Part shown: positions 35,792 through 44,730 of the stretch, in pieces
Layout of the letters: each line of letters opens with the position of its first letter
Numbering within the stretch: the first letter of the stretch is position 1
Notes under the pieces: model-generated
Told to the model about the DNA's origin: nothing
Databases searched by the model: none
What the model saw: the letters and a program-made list of their open reading frames with translations, nothing else
From: an uncultured Clostridia bacterium
Lineage (GTDB): Bacteria; Bacillota; Clostridia; TANB77; CAG-508
Reading direction: 5' to 3'
Assembly: GCA_948852945.1 (NCBI GenBank)
Contig: CAQPBJ010000008.1
Span: 1-64,000, forward strand
DNA length: 64,000 nucleotides
Translations under genes and position numbers: made by a program

Positions 35792-37648
35792 TATTCTTAA
35801 AGTTTTCATTGAATTAAGTATTGCTATTATTGAAACTCCTACATCTGCAAAAACCGCAAGCCACATATTAGCATATCCCATCGCTCCCAAAATCAAAACC
35901 GCTATTTTAATTACAAGAGCAAAAATAATATTTTGTTTTACAATTTTCATAGTTGCTTTAGAAATTCTAATTGCTTGAGCAATTTTAGTAAGTTCATCAG
36001 TCATAATAACAACATCAGCAGCTTCAATAGCAGCATCAGCCCCTATTCCTCCCATTGCAATACCTACATCAGCTCTAGCTAAACACGGACTATCATTAAT
36101 ACCATCACCAACAAAAATAACGCTCTGCTTTTTCTTTTTTAATTTCAAAATTTCTTCTAATTTTTCTAACTTTTGTTCAGGTAATAAATTTCCAAAACAA
36201 TTTTCTATACCAACTTCGTTTGCAATTTGTTTAGCAATTTTTTCTTCATCACCTGTTAAAATATAAGATCCTTTTACTTTTGCTTTAGTTAAATCAAATA
36301 TTGCTTCTTTAGCTTCTTTTTTTACTGTATCAGATATTAATATACAGCCTTTATACGTTCCTTCTATAGCAACATATATAACAGTTCCTGGATTAGCAAT
36401 TTCTTTAAATTTAATATTATTTTCTTTTAATAGTTTAGCATTTCCAACTAATGTTTCTTTAAAGAATATTTTAGCTTTTATTCCTTTGCCTGAAATTTCT
36501 TCTAAATTTTCAATCTTTTTATCATCATATTTCCCTGTATATTTATTTTTAATAGAAAGAGCTATTGGGTGATTAGAAAATTTTTCTGCATGTGCTGCAA
36601 TCCTTATAAGTTCTTGCTCTGAAATATCAACAGACACTACAGTTTGAATTTCAAAAACACCTTTAGTAATAGTTCCAGTTTTATCAAATGCTATATATTT
36701 AGCTTTTGATAAAGCTTCTAAATAATTACTTCCTTTAATTAAAATACCATTTTTAGATGCTCCTCCGATTCCTCCAAAAAATCCTAATGGCACTGAAATT
36801 ACTAGAGCACATGGACATGAAATAACTAAAAATGTTAGTGATCTATAAAGCCATTCTGAAAATTCTTGATTAAAAATAAAAGGAGGTACAATAGCTAATG
36901 CTAAAGCCAAAAAGCAAACTATTGGTGTGTAATATTTAGCAAACTTAGTAATAAATTTTTCTGTTTTAGCTTTTTTAGATGTTGCATCTTCAACTAATTC
37001 TAATATCTTTGAAACAGTTGAATCTTCAAACTTTTTCATAACTTTAGCTTCAACGACTTTATTTAAATTTATTGTTCCACTATAAATAATTTCTTGTGGT
37101 CCTATTGTTTTTGGAACAGGCTCTCCTGTAATAGTTTTAGTATCAAAACTTGATTTTCCTGTTATAATTCTAGCATCAACAGGAACTTTTTCTCCTGGCT
37201 TTATAACTATAGTTTCACCAATTTTTATTTCTTCTGGCTTTACTGAAATTAATTCATTGTTTCGATATACATTAGCAGTTTCTGGTTTTATTTGCATTAA
37301 TTCCTTTATTGCATCTCTAGATTTTCCAACAGCAATAGATTGAAATTCCTCACCTATCTGATATAAAAGCATTACTGCTATTGCCTCAGGAAATTCTCCT
37401 ATTACTAGAGCTCCTACTGTTGCAATCATCATAAGGAAATTCTCATCAAATATATTTCCTCTAAATATATTTCTTATTGCTTTATTTAAAATATCAATTC
37501 CTATTATAAAATAAGATATAAGAAATGATATTACAGATATTAATTTCATTTCATATATACAATTTTCAATTTTCATAAATTGAAAAATCACACCTAAAAT
37601 TGCAAATATAACAGAAAACATAAATCTTATTTTAAAACTTTTTTTCAT
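35786..37648 (-). CDS. P1B-type heavy metal ATPase, Zn/Cd type
   Basis: A 620-residue efflux pump with the actuator GEPVPK region, membrane CPC in VISCPCALVISVPLG, phosphorylation site AFDKTGTITKG, HP motif (FSNHPIAL), GDEEK and GDGINDSPCLARADVGIAMGG. The CPC context and the last helices (Lys in VIKIAVLI and Asp in VFADVGVS) fit the Zn/Cd/Pb subgroup rather than copper. It has no N-terminal HMA domain of its own. That domain is encoded separately at 37658-37882. It exports divalent metal using ATP and is the last gene of a repressor-HMA-ATPase operon. Confidence 0.93.
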   Translation of the reverse strand: MKKSFKIRFMFSVIFAILGVIFQFMKIENCIYEMKLISVISFLISYFIIGIDILNKAIRNIFRGNIFDENFLMMIATVGALVIGEFPEAIAVMLLYQIGEEFQSIAVGKSRDAIKELMQIKPETANVYRNNELISVKPEEIKIGETIVIKPGEKVPVDARIITGKSSFDTKTITGEPVPKTIGPQEIIYSGTINLNKVVEAKVMKKFEDSTVSKILELVEDATSKKAKTEKFITKFAKYYTPIVCFLALALAIVPPFIFNQEFSEWLYRSLTFLVISCPCALVISVPLGFFGGIGGASKNGILIKGSNYLEALSKAKYIAFDKTGTITKGVFEIQTVVSVDISEQELIRIAAHAEKFSNHPIALSIKNKYTGKYDDKKIENLEEISGKGIKAKIFFKETLVGNAKLLKENNIKFKEIANPGTVIYVAIEGTYKGCILISDTVKKEAKEAIFDLTKAKVKGSYILTGDEEKIAKQIANEVGIENCFGNLLPEQKLEKLEEILKLKKKKQSVIFVGDGINDSPCLARADVGIAMGGIGADAAIEAADVVIMTDELTKIAQAIRISKATMKIVKQNIIFALVIKIAVLILGAMGYANMWLAVFADVGVSIIAILNSMKTLRIK

Positions 37649-37657
37649 TTTCTCCTC

Positions 37658-37882
37658 CTAGCTTAGTTTAGCATCTGGCTCCATTTTGGCTACGATTTTC
37701 TTAACTTCATTCATTACTTCTTCTACTTCTTTTTCATCTGAAGATTTAAATTCAATTGATAGTTTTGATGTCATAAAGTTAAGTGTTGCTTCTTCAATTT
37801 CCTTAATCTTATTTATTTTGTCTTCTATTTTTGCTGCACAATTAGCACAATCTATCCCCTCAATCTTATATACTTTTTTCAT
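37658..37882 (-). CDS. Free-standing HMA metal-binding protein
   Basis: The 74-residue protein is one ferredoxin-like HMA domain with the metal site GIDCANCA (Cys13 and Cys16). Instead of being fused to the pump, it is an independent protein whose ATG directly follows the TAG of the repressor gene. It ends ten bases before the ATPase gene. It likely passes metal to the pump or buffers it. Confidence 0.9.
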   Translation of the reverse strand: MKKVYKIEGIDCANCAAKIEDKINKIKEIEEATLNFMTSKLSIEFKSSDEKEVEEVMNEVKKIVAKMEPDAKLS

Positions 37883-38248
37883 CTACTTTACCTCTCTTTC
37901 TTTTATTTCAAGAACATGATCTAAAGCTTTTTCAAAAATATCTTTAACATGATCATCGTCTATAGAATAAATAACCATTTTTCCATCTTTTCTGTTCTTC
38001 ACTAAATTAGCATCTCTTAATGTCTTTAATTGGTGAGAAATAGCTGATTTTGTCATTCCTAATAATACAGCTAAATCGCAAACACACATATCACTCTTAT
38101 CTAACGCCCACATGATTTTAGCTCTAGTACTATCACCCAATATTTTAAAAAAATCTGAAACATCAAATAAAATATCTTCTTTTAACATCTGCGATTTTAC
38201 ATTTTCAATAATATCTTCATGTAAAACTTCACAATCAAATTCTTCCAT
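37883..38248 (-). CDS. ArsR/SmtB-family metal-responsive repressor (CadC/SmtB type)
   Basis: The ATG at 38248 follows AGGAGG by three to five bases and gives 121 residues; an upstream in-frame start would lie in the operator. A winged helix-turn-helix follows. Two metal sites of this family are visible: SDMCVCDLA, the CadC-type Cys-x-Cys helix, and DDHVKDIFEKALDHVLE, which reproduces the SmtB/CzrA alpha-5 spacing (Asp-x-His, then His eleven residues on and Glu three after that). Zn or Cd binding should release DNA. It controls its own operon through the two sites at 38261-38320. Confidence 0.93.
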   Translation of the reverse strand: MEEFDCEVLHEDIIENVKSQMLKEDILFDVSDFFKILGDSTRAKIMWALDKSDMCVCDLAVLLGMTKSAISHQLKTLRDANLVKNRKDGKMVIYSIDDDHVKDIFEKALDHVLEIKEREVK

Positions 38249-38260
38249 ATAACCTCCTAT

Positions 38261-38320
38261 ATAGTTGAACAACCATTCAACTATATTTATATTATAATTG
38301 AATGGTTGCTCAACTGTCAA
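38261..38320 (-). promoter_or_regulatory. Consensus promoter with two SmtB-type operators
   Basis: On the minus strand -35 TTGACA (38315-38320) and -10 TATAAT (38291-38296) are separated by 18 bases, both perfect. Two operator copies occur. One, TTGAGCAACCATTCAA (38298-38313), fills the spacer. The other is an inverted copy reading TTGAACAACCATTCAA on the plus strand (38265-38280), just downstream of the expected start site. Both match the TGAACA-N-x-TTCA type bound by SmtB/ZiaR-like repressors. Repressor binding would cover RNA polymerase and the start. Confidence 0.9.
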
Positions 38321-38338
38321 TATATATTATGAAAAATT

Positions 38339-38951
38339 TTAATTATTTGTTAATATTTTTATTGTATAGTAAAAATATTTGGTTGTTCCGTCTACTTCAT
38401 ATGAAATAGCATATTTATAATAAACATCTCTAGTCAACTTAGATAAATCAATCATTGCTGCAAAATAGCATTCTGAAGTTTCTCCACTAGCTAATGTTGT
38501 ATTTGATATCTTAGGCCCAGGGTATAAAATTGCATTATTAAAGTTAGATACTTCTACCTCTTCTGCCCTTCCACTTTCAAAAGTCTTTCCGTTGACTAGA
38601 ATTATTCTTTAATGTATAAGCTACATTTATATTACAATACTGTGTACTACTTGCGTTATTTCCTTTTCTAAGAGTAGTAGTCAAAGTATTGTCGACATAC
38701 TCATCTGAAACAAATTCTAATTCCTTGTTATAAATTCCAGTTATATTTGTATATACCTTTTCACCCTTAGGAAGAGCAATAACTTCAAGCTTATCTGATT
38801 TAGCTTTTAAATTAACTTTTCCATAAATATTTAGTTTAGACCCCAAAAGAGAATATCCTATATTCATGGCAAACATAGTTGCAACAGCAACTATTATAAT
38901 TACTGCAACACTTATAGAATATTTCTTCTTTAATTTGTATTTTTTCTTCAT
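38339..38951 (-). pseudogene. Frameshifted TasA/camelysin-like secreted protein gene
   Basis: Frame one gives an N-terminal signal/anchor (IIIVAVATMFAMNIGYSLLG) and a beta-rich domain, then stops at 38577 after YTLKNNSSQ. In the next frame the domain continues without interruption, VNGKTFESGRAEEV, YPGPKISNTTL, TSECYFAAMIDLS, to a TAA at 38339-38341. The total of 613 bases is one base too long, so a single extra base near 38597 explains the break. An intact product would be about 203 residues and looks like a SipW-dependent fibre subunit. Either the gene is inactive in this strain or the base is a sequence error. The frame-one product is 124 residues. Confidence 0.82.
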
Positions 38952-38956
38952 ATTTC

Positions 38957-40015
38957 CTATCTCTTTAATATATATCTATAAAGTATTTTGTCACCTATAA
39001 CACAAAACCAACTTTCTTCTAAGTTTTCATTGTTCCAATATAAAATTGGTTTAGATAATTCTTCTGATAATTTTATTACTTCATTAAAATCAATAACATC
39101 TATTAAATTCTGTCTATCAGTATCTATCTTATCATTAACTTCTACAATTTTTTCTTCACATTCTTTTAAAATTCTATTAAGTTCAATTTTATATTCATTT
39201 TTTATAACATTATTATCTACTGTTTTTATTTTTAATACTAATATTAAAATAATAGCTATTATTAATACTATTGTTGCAACTGTTCTTTTAACTTCTGACA
39301 ATTGATCTACCGTCTGACTCTTCTTAGTAATAATCTGTGGTTTTGATGATTCTTCAGTAGTAGTTTTTAATTTTGTAGTTTTAGGTCCAATTTCAAAAAC
39401 TAAATTTGGTGAATATACATTTAATACTTCTTGTCCCATAATATTAGTTTTTGACATTACTTCTAATACAACTGTATATGTCGTATCTACTTGCATTCCA
39501 ACTTCTTGTTGAAAATTTTTAATCATTTGTATTTTATCTTTAATATTTAGTTCAAAACTTTCTGAAATTTCTATATCTTTTGAATTAACCGTAAAATCTT
39601 TATTTTCTACTAATACTTCTGTATTCTTAAAAACCCTTTGTTCTTCTCCATCTTTAACATAAACAGATTCTAAATTTCCTACAATTTTATAGCTATAAGA
39701 AATATCTGATACCTGGTTTGCATTATATAAATATGTCATATTTATATTAGCTACATCCATTAAATTCGTAATATATACATTTTTATCGCCAATATTTTTT
39801 TCAGTAACATACCCATTTTCTAGCATGGATACATCATATGAATACAAATATTTATTAGTATATTCATATATATTTTCATTTACAAATTTCTTTTTATTTT
39901 CTGAATTAAACGAATCATATAAAGTAACCATTGCAACAACTATGCTCACTAAAAGTAATACAAAGATAGTTTTACGTACAGATTTTCTTATTCTTATCTT
40001 TTGCATTTTTTTCAT
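38957..40015 (-). CDS. DUF5305-type bitopic membrane protein of the SipW locus
   Basis: A 352-residue protein with an N-terminal membrane helix (about 15-32), an extracellular beta-rich domain (about 40-235), a second helix (about 243-262) and a charged cytoplasmic tail. The arrangement and the FELNIKDKIQMIKNF / VFEIGPKTTKL regions resemble DUF5305 proteins, which often neighbour ER-type signal peptidases. Function is unknown. It may help assemble or anchor the secreted fibre proteins. It starts four bases after the SipW stop codon, so it is in the same operon. Confidence 0.75.
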   Translation of the reverse strand: MKKMQKIRIRKSVRKTIFVLLLVSIVVAMVTLYDSFNSENKKKFVNENIYEYTNKYLYSYDVSMLENGYVTEKNIGDKNVYITNLMDVANINMTYLYNANQVSDISYSYKIVGNLESVYVKDGEEQRVFKNTEVLVENKDFTVNSKDIEISESFELNIKDKIQMIKNFQQEVGMQVDTTYTVVLEVMSKTNIMGQEVLNVYSPNLVFEIGPKTTKLKTTTEESSKPQIITKKSQTVDQLSEVKRTVATIVLIIAIILILVLKIKTVDNNVIKNEYKIELNRILKECEEKIVEVNDKIDTDRQNLIDVIDFNEVIKLSEELSKPILYWNNENLEESWFCVIGDKILYRYILKR

Positions 40016-40019
40016 TTGT

Positions 40020-41195
40020 TTATTTTCCCTTCTCTATGCTTCCAGTATCCGGTTTTTCTTTTAGATTTATTCTACTAAAAAATACTGCTGGATATCCAAT
40101 ATACTTTATACTAAAAATTTCTTTTGCTAACACTTGTGTTTCACTAACAGGCTCTTTATCGGGCATTCTATTATTGTCCCCTTTAGTTATAAATAATTTT
40201 TTTCCCTGTTCCTCATATTTTGAAATTACTCGATGTACTACTGTGAAATTATCTTTCTGATATTGAATAATATCTCCAACCTCAATATCAACAGGTTTAC
40301 ATTTTTTTAAGATTACAATATCTCCAACCGAAATTGTTTTTTCCATACTCCCTGAAGCTATTGCAACTGGTTTTATTGGAAAAATCCCCATACCAAACCA
40401 TAAAAATAGTATAACTAATGCTACTGCAGGAATAAGCGTTCTAGGATTTGCTGTTTCTTCCTCTTTATTGTTCTTGCTTATTTCCTTCTTCTTTTTTATA
40501 TATCTAATGTTAACAACAAGCATAATTGGTATAACTGTATCTACTACTGTAACAATTATCCATGGTACTTTAGGCAATATTGGCATTATAAGCCAATAAG
40601 CAATTGTAATTGTTCTATAGTATACTGCTGGCTTCCACGTTTTATTAATAGCCATATATGTACACACAATATTCACCGCTATTATTGGTAATATATCTGC
40701 GAAAAATATTTTTATTAAATTAATCGTATTAGATGTATCAAGTATACCAATATCTATCAAAATAAAAATAATACATGATAAAATTGCAATAAATTTTTTA
40801 TCTTTCTCATAAACATTATTTATTAATCTATATCTTACATACTCTTTAACAACTATTGGAAATATATATACTATACAATTTATTAAAATGCCTTTAATTC
40901 CTAGAGAATATGGATTCTTTCCCACGTCCAAAAAGAAGTCTGACAATATATAAATTCCTACATAAACTAAACTGGCAATCAAAGAATATTCTGTAATTTC
41001 TTTTTTCAATCTAGTATTTGTAGGGGATTTTGCAAATAATATATTTAATAAAACTATGCACATAAACCAAAATAGCGGATTAACAATAGAGTAATAGATT
41101 AAACCATAACTTACTAAACTGTAATTCGCTATAATGGAATATATAACCAATATTGCAAGTATCAAGACTGTAGTTTTTCTTGACTTTTGTAACAT
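40020..41195 (-). CDS. sipW: SipW-type (ER-type) signal peptidase I with extra membrane domain
   Basis: The 391-residue protein has about eight N-terminal membrane helices (1-235) and a C-terminal signal peptidase domain. ASGSMEKTI contains the nucleophile Ser283. VVHRVI contains His321 in place of the usual catalytic lysine, which marks the ER/SipW type. TKGDNNRMPD is the third conserved box. Such enzymes cleave the special signal peptides of TasA-like proteins, and candidates for substrate are the proteins at 41223-41756 and 38339-38951. The long N-terminal membrane part is longer than in B. subtilis SipW and may recruit partners. Confidence 0.9.
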   Translation of the reverse strand: MLQKSRKTTVLILAILVIYSIIANYSLVSYGLIYYSIVNPLFWFMCIVLLNILFAKSPTNTRLKKEITEYSLIASLVYVGIYILSDFFLDVGKNPYSLGIKGILINCIVYIFPIVVKEYVRYRLINNVYEKDKKFIAILSCIIFILIDIGILDTSNTINLIKIFFADILPIIAVNIVCTYMAINKTWKPAVYYRTITIAYWLIMPILPKVPWIIVTVVDTVIPIMLVVNIRYIKKKKEISKNNKEEETANPRTLIPAVALVILFLWFGMGIFPIKPVAIASGSMEKTISVGDIVILKKCKPVDIEVGDIIQYQKDNFTVVHRVISKYEEQGKKLFITKGDNNRMPDKEPVSETQVLAKEIFSIKYIGYPAVFFSRINLKEKPDTGSIEKGK

Positions 41196-41222
41196 TTTTT
41201 TCTCACTTTATTTTAATTAGTT

Positions 41223-41756
41223 CTATGAAGCTTTTCCTGTAAACTCTTCTGTAGCTTGTTCATAATCTAATTCAATATCAAACTCTGCACTTGCTGATTC
41301 TTTCACAGAGTCTTTTCTCCATTTTACTGTGAAAGTAATTGATGTAGATTCACTAGGTTGTAATACTTCTACTCCAGAAATATCAAGATTTGGAATCAAC
41401 ACTTCGATATCATCATTAGAAAAAGCAGTAGTAGTTCCTCTATTGTAAAGATTAAATCCTGTTAATTTAGCTGGAATACTTCCATTATTTTTTACTGTAG
41501 CTGTAACATAGCATCCATCACCAGGATATGATAAATCTATGTCAACTGTCATCTTTGTTGTATCTGCTGCATTTACTACAGCTCTTCCGTGTTCTGAAGT
41601 AGAAACTACACCATTAGTAAATACGACCTCAAAATTTCCAGAAGCATTAGCCCTTCCAGATATATTTAATACTCCACTAAAAGAAGCATATGCAACAGCT
41701 AGTCCAAGTACGGCAACTATTAGTACTATTACAAGTAATTTTGATTTGTTCTTCAT
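41223..41756 (-). CDS. TasA/camelysin-like secreted fibre protein
   Basis: The ATG at 41756 is preceded by AAGGGGG; an upstream in-frame start is unlikely. The 177-residue product has a signal sequence (LLVIVLIVAVLGLAVAYASF) followed by a beta-rich domain with repeated NNGSIPAKLTGFNL, LQPSESTSITFTVKW type strands, as in SipW-processed matrix proteins. The likely cleavage is after AYA. Processed subunits of this family form extracellular amyloid-like or pilus-like fibres in biofilms. It is the first gene of the sipW operon and its intact copy, the second TasA-like gene being frameshifted. Confidence 0.84.
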   Translation of the reverse strand: MKNKSKLLVIVLIVAVLGLAVAYASFSGVLNISGRANASGNFEVVFTNGVVSTSEHGRAVVNAADTTKMTVDIDLSYPGDGCYVTATVKNNGSIPAKLTGFNLYNRGTTTAFSNDDIEVLIPNLDISGVEVLQPSESTSITFTVKWRKDSVKESASAEFDIELDYEQATEEFTGKAS

Positions 41757-41901
41757 ATTTTCCCCCTTATAAATACATATTTGATGTGAACAGTATATCA
41801 TATAAAATATTTTTTTGAATACTTTTTCATTTACATTTTTGTTACTTTTTATTTTCTTTTGTATTACTTTTAACTTTACTGCATATTTTTAAGGATTTAT
41901 A

Positions 41902-41910
41902 TGCTATAAT
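41902..41910 (+). promoter_or_regulatory. Extended -10 promoter of the 41950-42933 gene
   Basis: TGCTATAAT has the TGn extension and a perfect TATAAT, 40 bases before the start codon. No convincing -35 box lies at the expected distance, which is common for extended -10 promoters. Confidence 0.65.
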
Positions 41911-41949
41911 GCTATTAATTATTTTTATATGTAAATGGAGATAATACAA

Positions 41950-42933
41950 ATGAATTTAGAAAATACTAAAGACTTAAAACTCTTCTTTTCAGAGGAAAAT
42001 CTAGAATTTTTAAAAAATATTAATACTGAATTATCGAAAATCGAAAATTTAATTGAAAAAGGTCAAATCAAAGAAGAAAAATACTCACTTTTTATTAACG
42101 CTCTTACTGCTAAAGACTTCTCTAATACTAATAAAGAATACTTTTTAGATATTCAACATACTTATTCATTGATTAAGCAAAATCAAGAGGATTTAAAAAA
42201 TCTTAAAAATTTTCTTTCTCGTATTAGCACTAAATTACTATCTTTAGTTTTAAATAATTGTCAACCTGAAGAAACTACTCATTTAATAAATGAAATTAAC
42301 TCTAATCTAAATCAATATATAGAGTTATTGGAAGAAATCAAAAAATCTTTTGTGGCAAATAACATATCTATAAATACAATTGATTCTTATCATTCTACTA
42401 AGCTTTTACTTACAACTTTTGAAATGGATTTAGGAGAAAAATTAGATGAAACAATATCTCTTGTTTCACCTAATACTACTAATAAAATAGATACTTCTTA
42501 TTCTGATATTGTTGGAACTACTGAAAATAAAACTCTAATAATATCTGAAAAAGAACAAAAAGTGTATCTACCTTATAAAAAATCTGAATTAAAAGCATAT
42601 ATGTCACAATATCCTACATCATATTATTCATATAAAAACGTTATAGAAAAGGAATTTATATTACCACTAGACTTTTTTATAAGTAATCCTTCTATAGCTA
42701 GATTTAGAGAAACTTACAGCTTATATCGTGATCGTGAAGCTTCATCAACATTTGATGCTTTCAAACAGGCTATAAACCTAGCTTTTAAATCAGAGTTAAA
42801 TCCTGCAATAATAGCTGCTTGTAAAACAAAAAAACAATTGAATAATTATTTACTTTGTTTATCTGAAAATAAACTAGATGATTTTACAGATTTCGAAATA
42901 CTTTATGATATAAATCCACAAACGGCTAATTAA
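41950..42933 (+). CDS. Coiled-coil protein of unknown function
   Basis: I choose ATG 41950, nine bases after GGAG, over ATG 41935, which overlaps that ribosome site. The 327-residue soluble protein is mostly helical with heptad-like leucine spacing over about residues 10-170, then a mixed C-terminal region with QKVYLPYKKSELKAYMSQYP near 215. No family is recognised. It is one of few plus-strand genes and is convergent with the amylase gene, with repeat element B between them. Confidence 0.75.
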   Translation: MNLENTKDLKLFFSEENLEFLKNINTELSKIENLIEKGQIKEEKYSLFINALTAKDFSNTNKEYFLDIQHTYSLIKQNQEDLKNLKNFLSRISTKLLSLVLNNCQPEETTHLINEINSNLNQYIELLEEIKKSFVANNISINTIDSYHSTKLLLTTFEMDLGEKLDETISLVSPNTTNKIDTSYSDIVGTTENKTLIISEKEQKVYLPYKKSELKAYMSQYPTSYYSYKNVIEKEFILPLDFFISNPSIARFRETYSLYRDREASSTFDAFKQAINLAFKSELNPAIIAACKTKKQLNNYLLCLSENKLDDFTDFEILYDINPQTAN

Positions 42934-42946
42934 TATATTAAATACT

Positions 42947-43254
42947 GCCAGTTCAATGCTCTTTTAGAGAGTAAGTAAAAAATATTAATTTAAAAAAACA
43001 TAAAATAATTATAAATAAAATAATGTATAGTTTTCAAAATTTTGCTCTTCGCAATCTCCGAATAAAAAACTCCGTTTTTATATTGTAGATTGCTCAAATT
43101 CGCACTTCGATAAACTTTGTTTATCTACGTTTGGTCGCTAGCGCAATTTTAAAAACTATACATTATTTTATTTATTATTTTCTTTACTTATATTTTTATA
43201 TTAAAAGGCTATTCTTAATTAAATACTTACTCTCTAAAAGAGCATTGAACTGGC
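42947..43254 (+). repeat. Nested inverted-repeat element, family 1 copy B
   Basis: Outer arms at 42947-42977 and 43224-43254 are a perfect 31-pair inverted repeat whose sequence is unrelated to copy A's arms. The core stem 43011-43030 with 43156-43175 is again a perfect 20 pairs, but differs from copy A at two adjacent positions, both compensated on the opposite arm. The conserved 64-base block is at 43045-43108. The small hairpin is GATAAAC/GTTTATC (43109-43125). It lies between convergent genes, as copy A does. Apart from this element, the 334-base gap contains nothing else I recognise. Confidence 0.92.
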
Positions 43255-43267
43255 AATATTTGTTCTA

Positions 43268-44717
43268 TTACAATTTTACATATACTGATGCAGTACCTCC
43301 TGAAACTTGAAAAACACCAAAACCTTCTTCATCAATTTCAATTTCTTCTTCTCTATGTCCTAGTGCATCAACAAATTTTTCACCAGCAAAATTTGTTCCA
43401 ACATACATTCTCTTACAGCCATCATATTTATCAGAAATTATTACAGCTAAACCAGACTTATTATGTTCCTCATTTCCAAGTCTAGTAAAGCCAACTATAT
43501 TATAATCATCAAAATAATCAACTTGTTCTCCATAAGCCTTATCTTTTCTAAGAAGTAATAATGTTTTTAAACTTTCCATTGGTTCTATCCCATCATGTTC
43601 TATTCCATAATAATCACCATAAAAAACACAAGGATATCCTTCTTTTCTCAAAAGAATTATTGAATACGCAATCTCTTTAAACCACATAGGAATCCATGAT
43701 TCAAGAGCTTGTCCGTGGTTGAGTATCATGATTATCTACAAAAGTAACTGCTCTGCCCCAATTTTCTTTTAGCAATGTATTATCTAATATTTTAGACATG
43801 TCATATTCTCCATTTGAATTAGCCGCATGATAAAAATTATAATGTAATGGTACATCAAATAAAGACATTCCTCCTTCGGTCATATCAATGTATTTTTTTA
43901 ATTCATTTATATTAGCATTCCAATATTCACCAACACAAAATAGCTCCCTAGTAGATTTTTCTCTCATTTGTTTTACAAACTTTTTCATAAATTCTGCATC
44001 TATATGTTTAACAGCATCAAATCTTAATCCATCTACATCTGTCATTTCTAAATACCATTTTCCCCATTTAATGCATTCATCTACTACTTCTTGATTATCA
44101 AAATCTATATCTGCTCCCATTAAATAATCAAAATTTCCATGTTCTCCATCAACATTCATTTGCCATGTTTTATTTTTTAATTTATATAAAGCAACTTCTT
44201 TAGTTCTCGAATTATAGTCTATTCCTGTAAAATGTGTCCAATTCCATTCAAAATCTGAATATTTATGATCTCTTCCTGGAAAAGTAAACTTAGTCCATAC
44301 TTCAACAGTTTCTTCTTCTCCGTTTTCTTGAACTCTATTTTCCCAATCACACTTAACAGCTTTAATAGTTTGTAATTTATCAGCACCCATTTTATGATTT
44401 AACACAACATCAGCATACACATCAATTCCTTGTTGCTGAAGTGCTTTAATAGCTAATAAATATTCATCTTTAGTTCCATATTTAGTAGCTATTGATCCTT
44501 TTTGCTCAAACTCTCCTAAATCATATAAATCGTATACCCCATATCCAACTTCTTTTTCTCCTCCACATCCTTTATATGCTGGTGGTAGCCAAATGGCAGT
44601 AATACCATATTTAGCGATATCTTCAACTCTTTTACCAACTGTATTCCACAAATTTTTATTGCAATTTAAATACCATTCAAAATATTGCATCATTACTCCA
44701 TTGATTTCTTTGTTCAT
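43268..44717 (-). pseudogene. Frameshifted cytoplasmic GH13 alpha-amylase gene
   Basis: The N-terminal part (from ATG 44717 after AAGGGGG) has the GH13 motifs VVLNHKMGADK, DGLRFDAVKH, FCVGEYW and FVDNHDTQP, then stops. Skipping one base restores GQALESWIPMWFKEIAYSIILLRK and PCVFYGDYYGI, and the frame continues to 43268. The alignment with known AmyS-type enzymes places one extra base at 43715 in CAACCACGGACAA. Total length is 1450 bases, one too many, for an intended 482 residues. There is no signal peptide, so it would degrade intracellular glycogen or maltodextrin. The catalytic Asp, Glu and Asp all precede the break, but the barrel would be incomplete. Confidence 0.9.
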
Positions 44718-44730
44718 CATTTCCCCCTTA

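Noticed and set aside
43268..43729. A separate small glycosidase gene
   Set aside because: It is the C-terminal part of the amylase, continuous in sequence with the N-terminal part once one base is removed.
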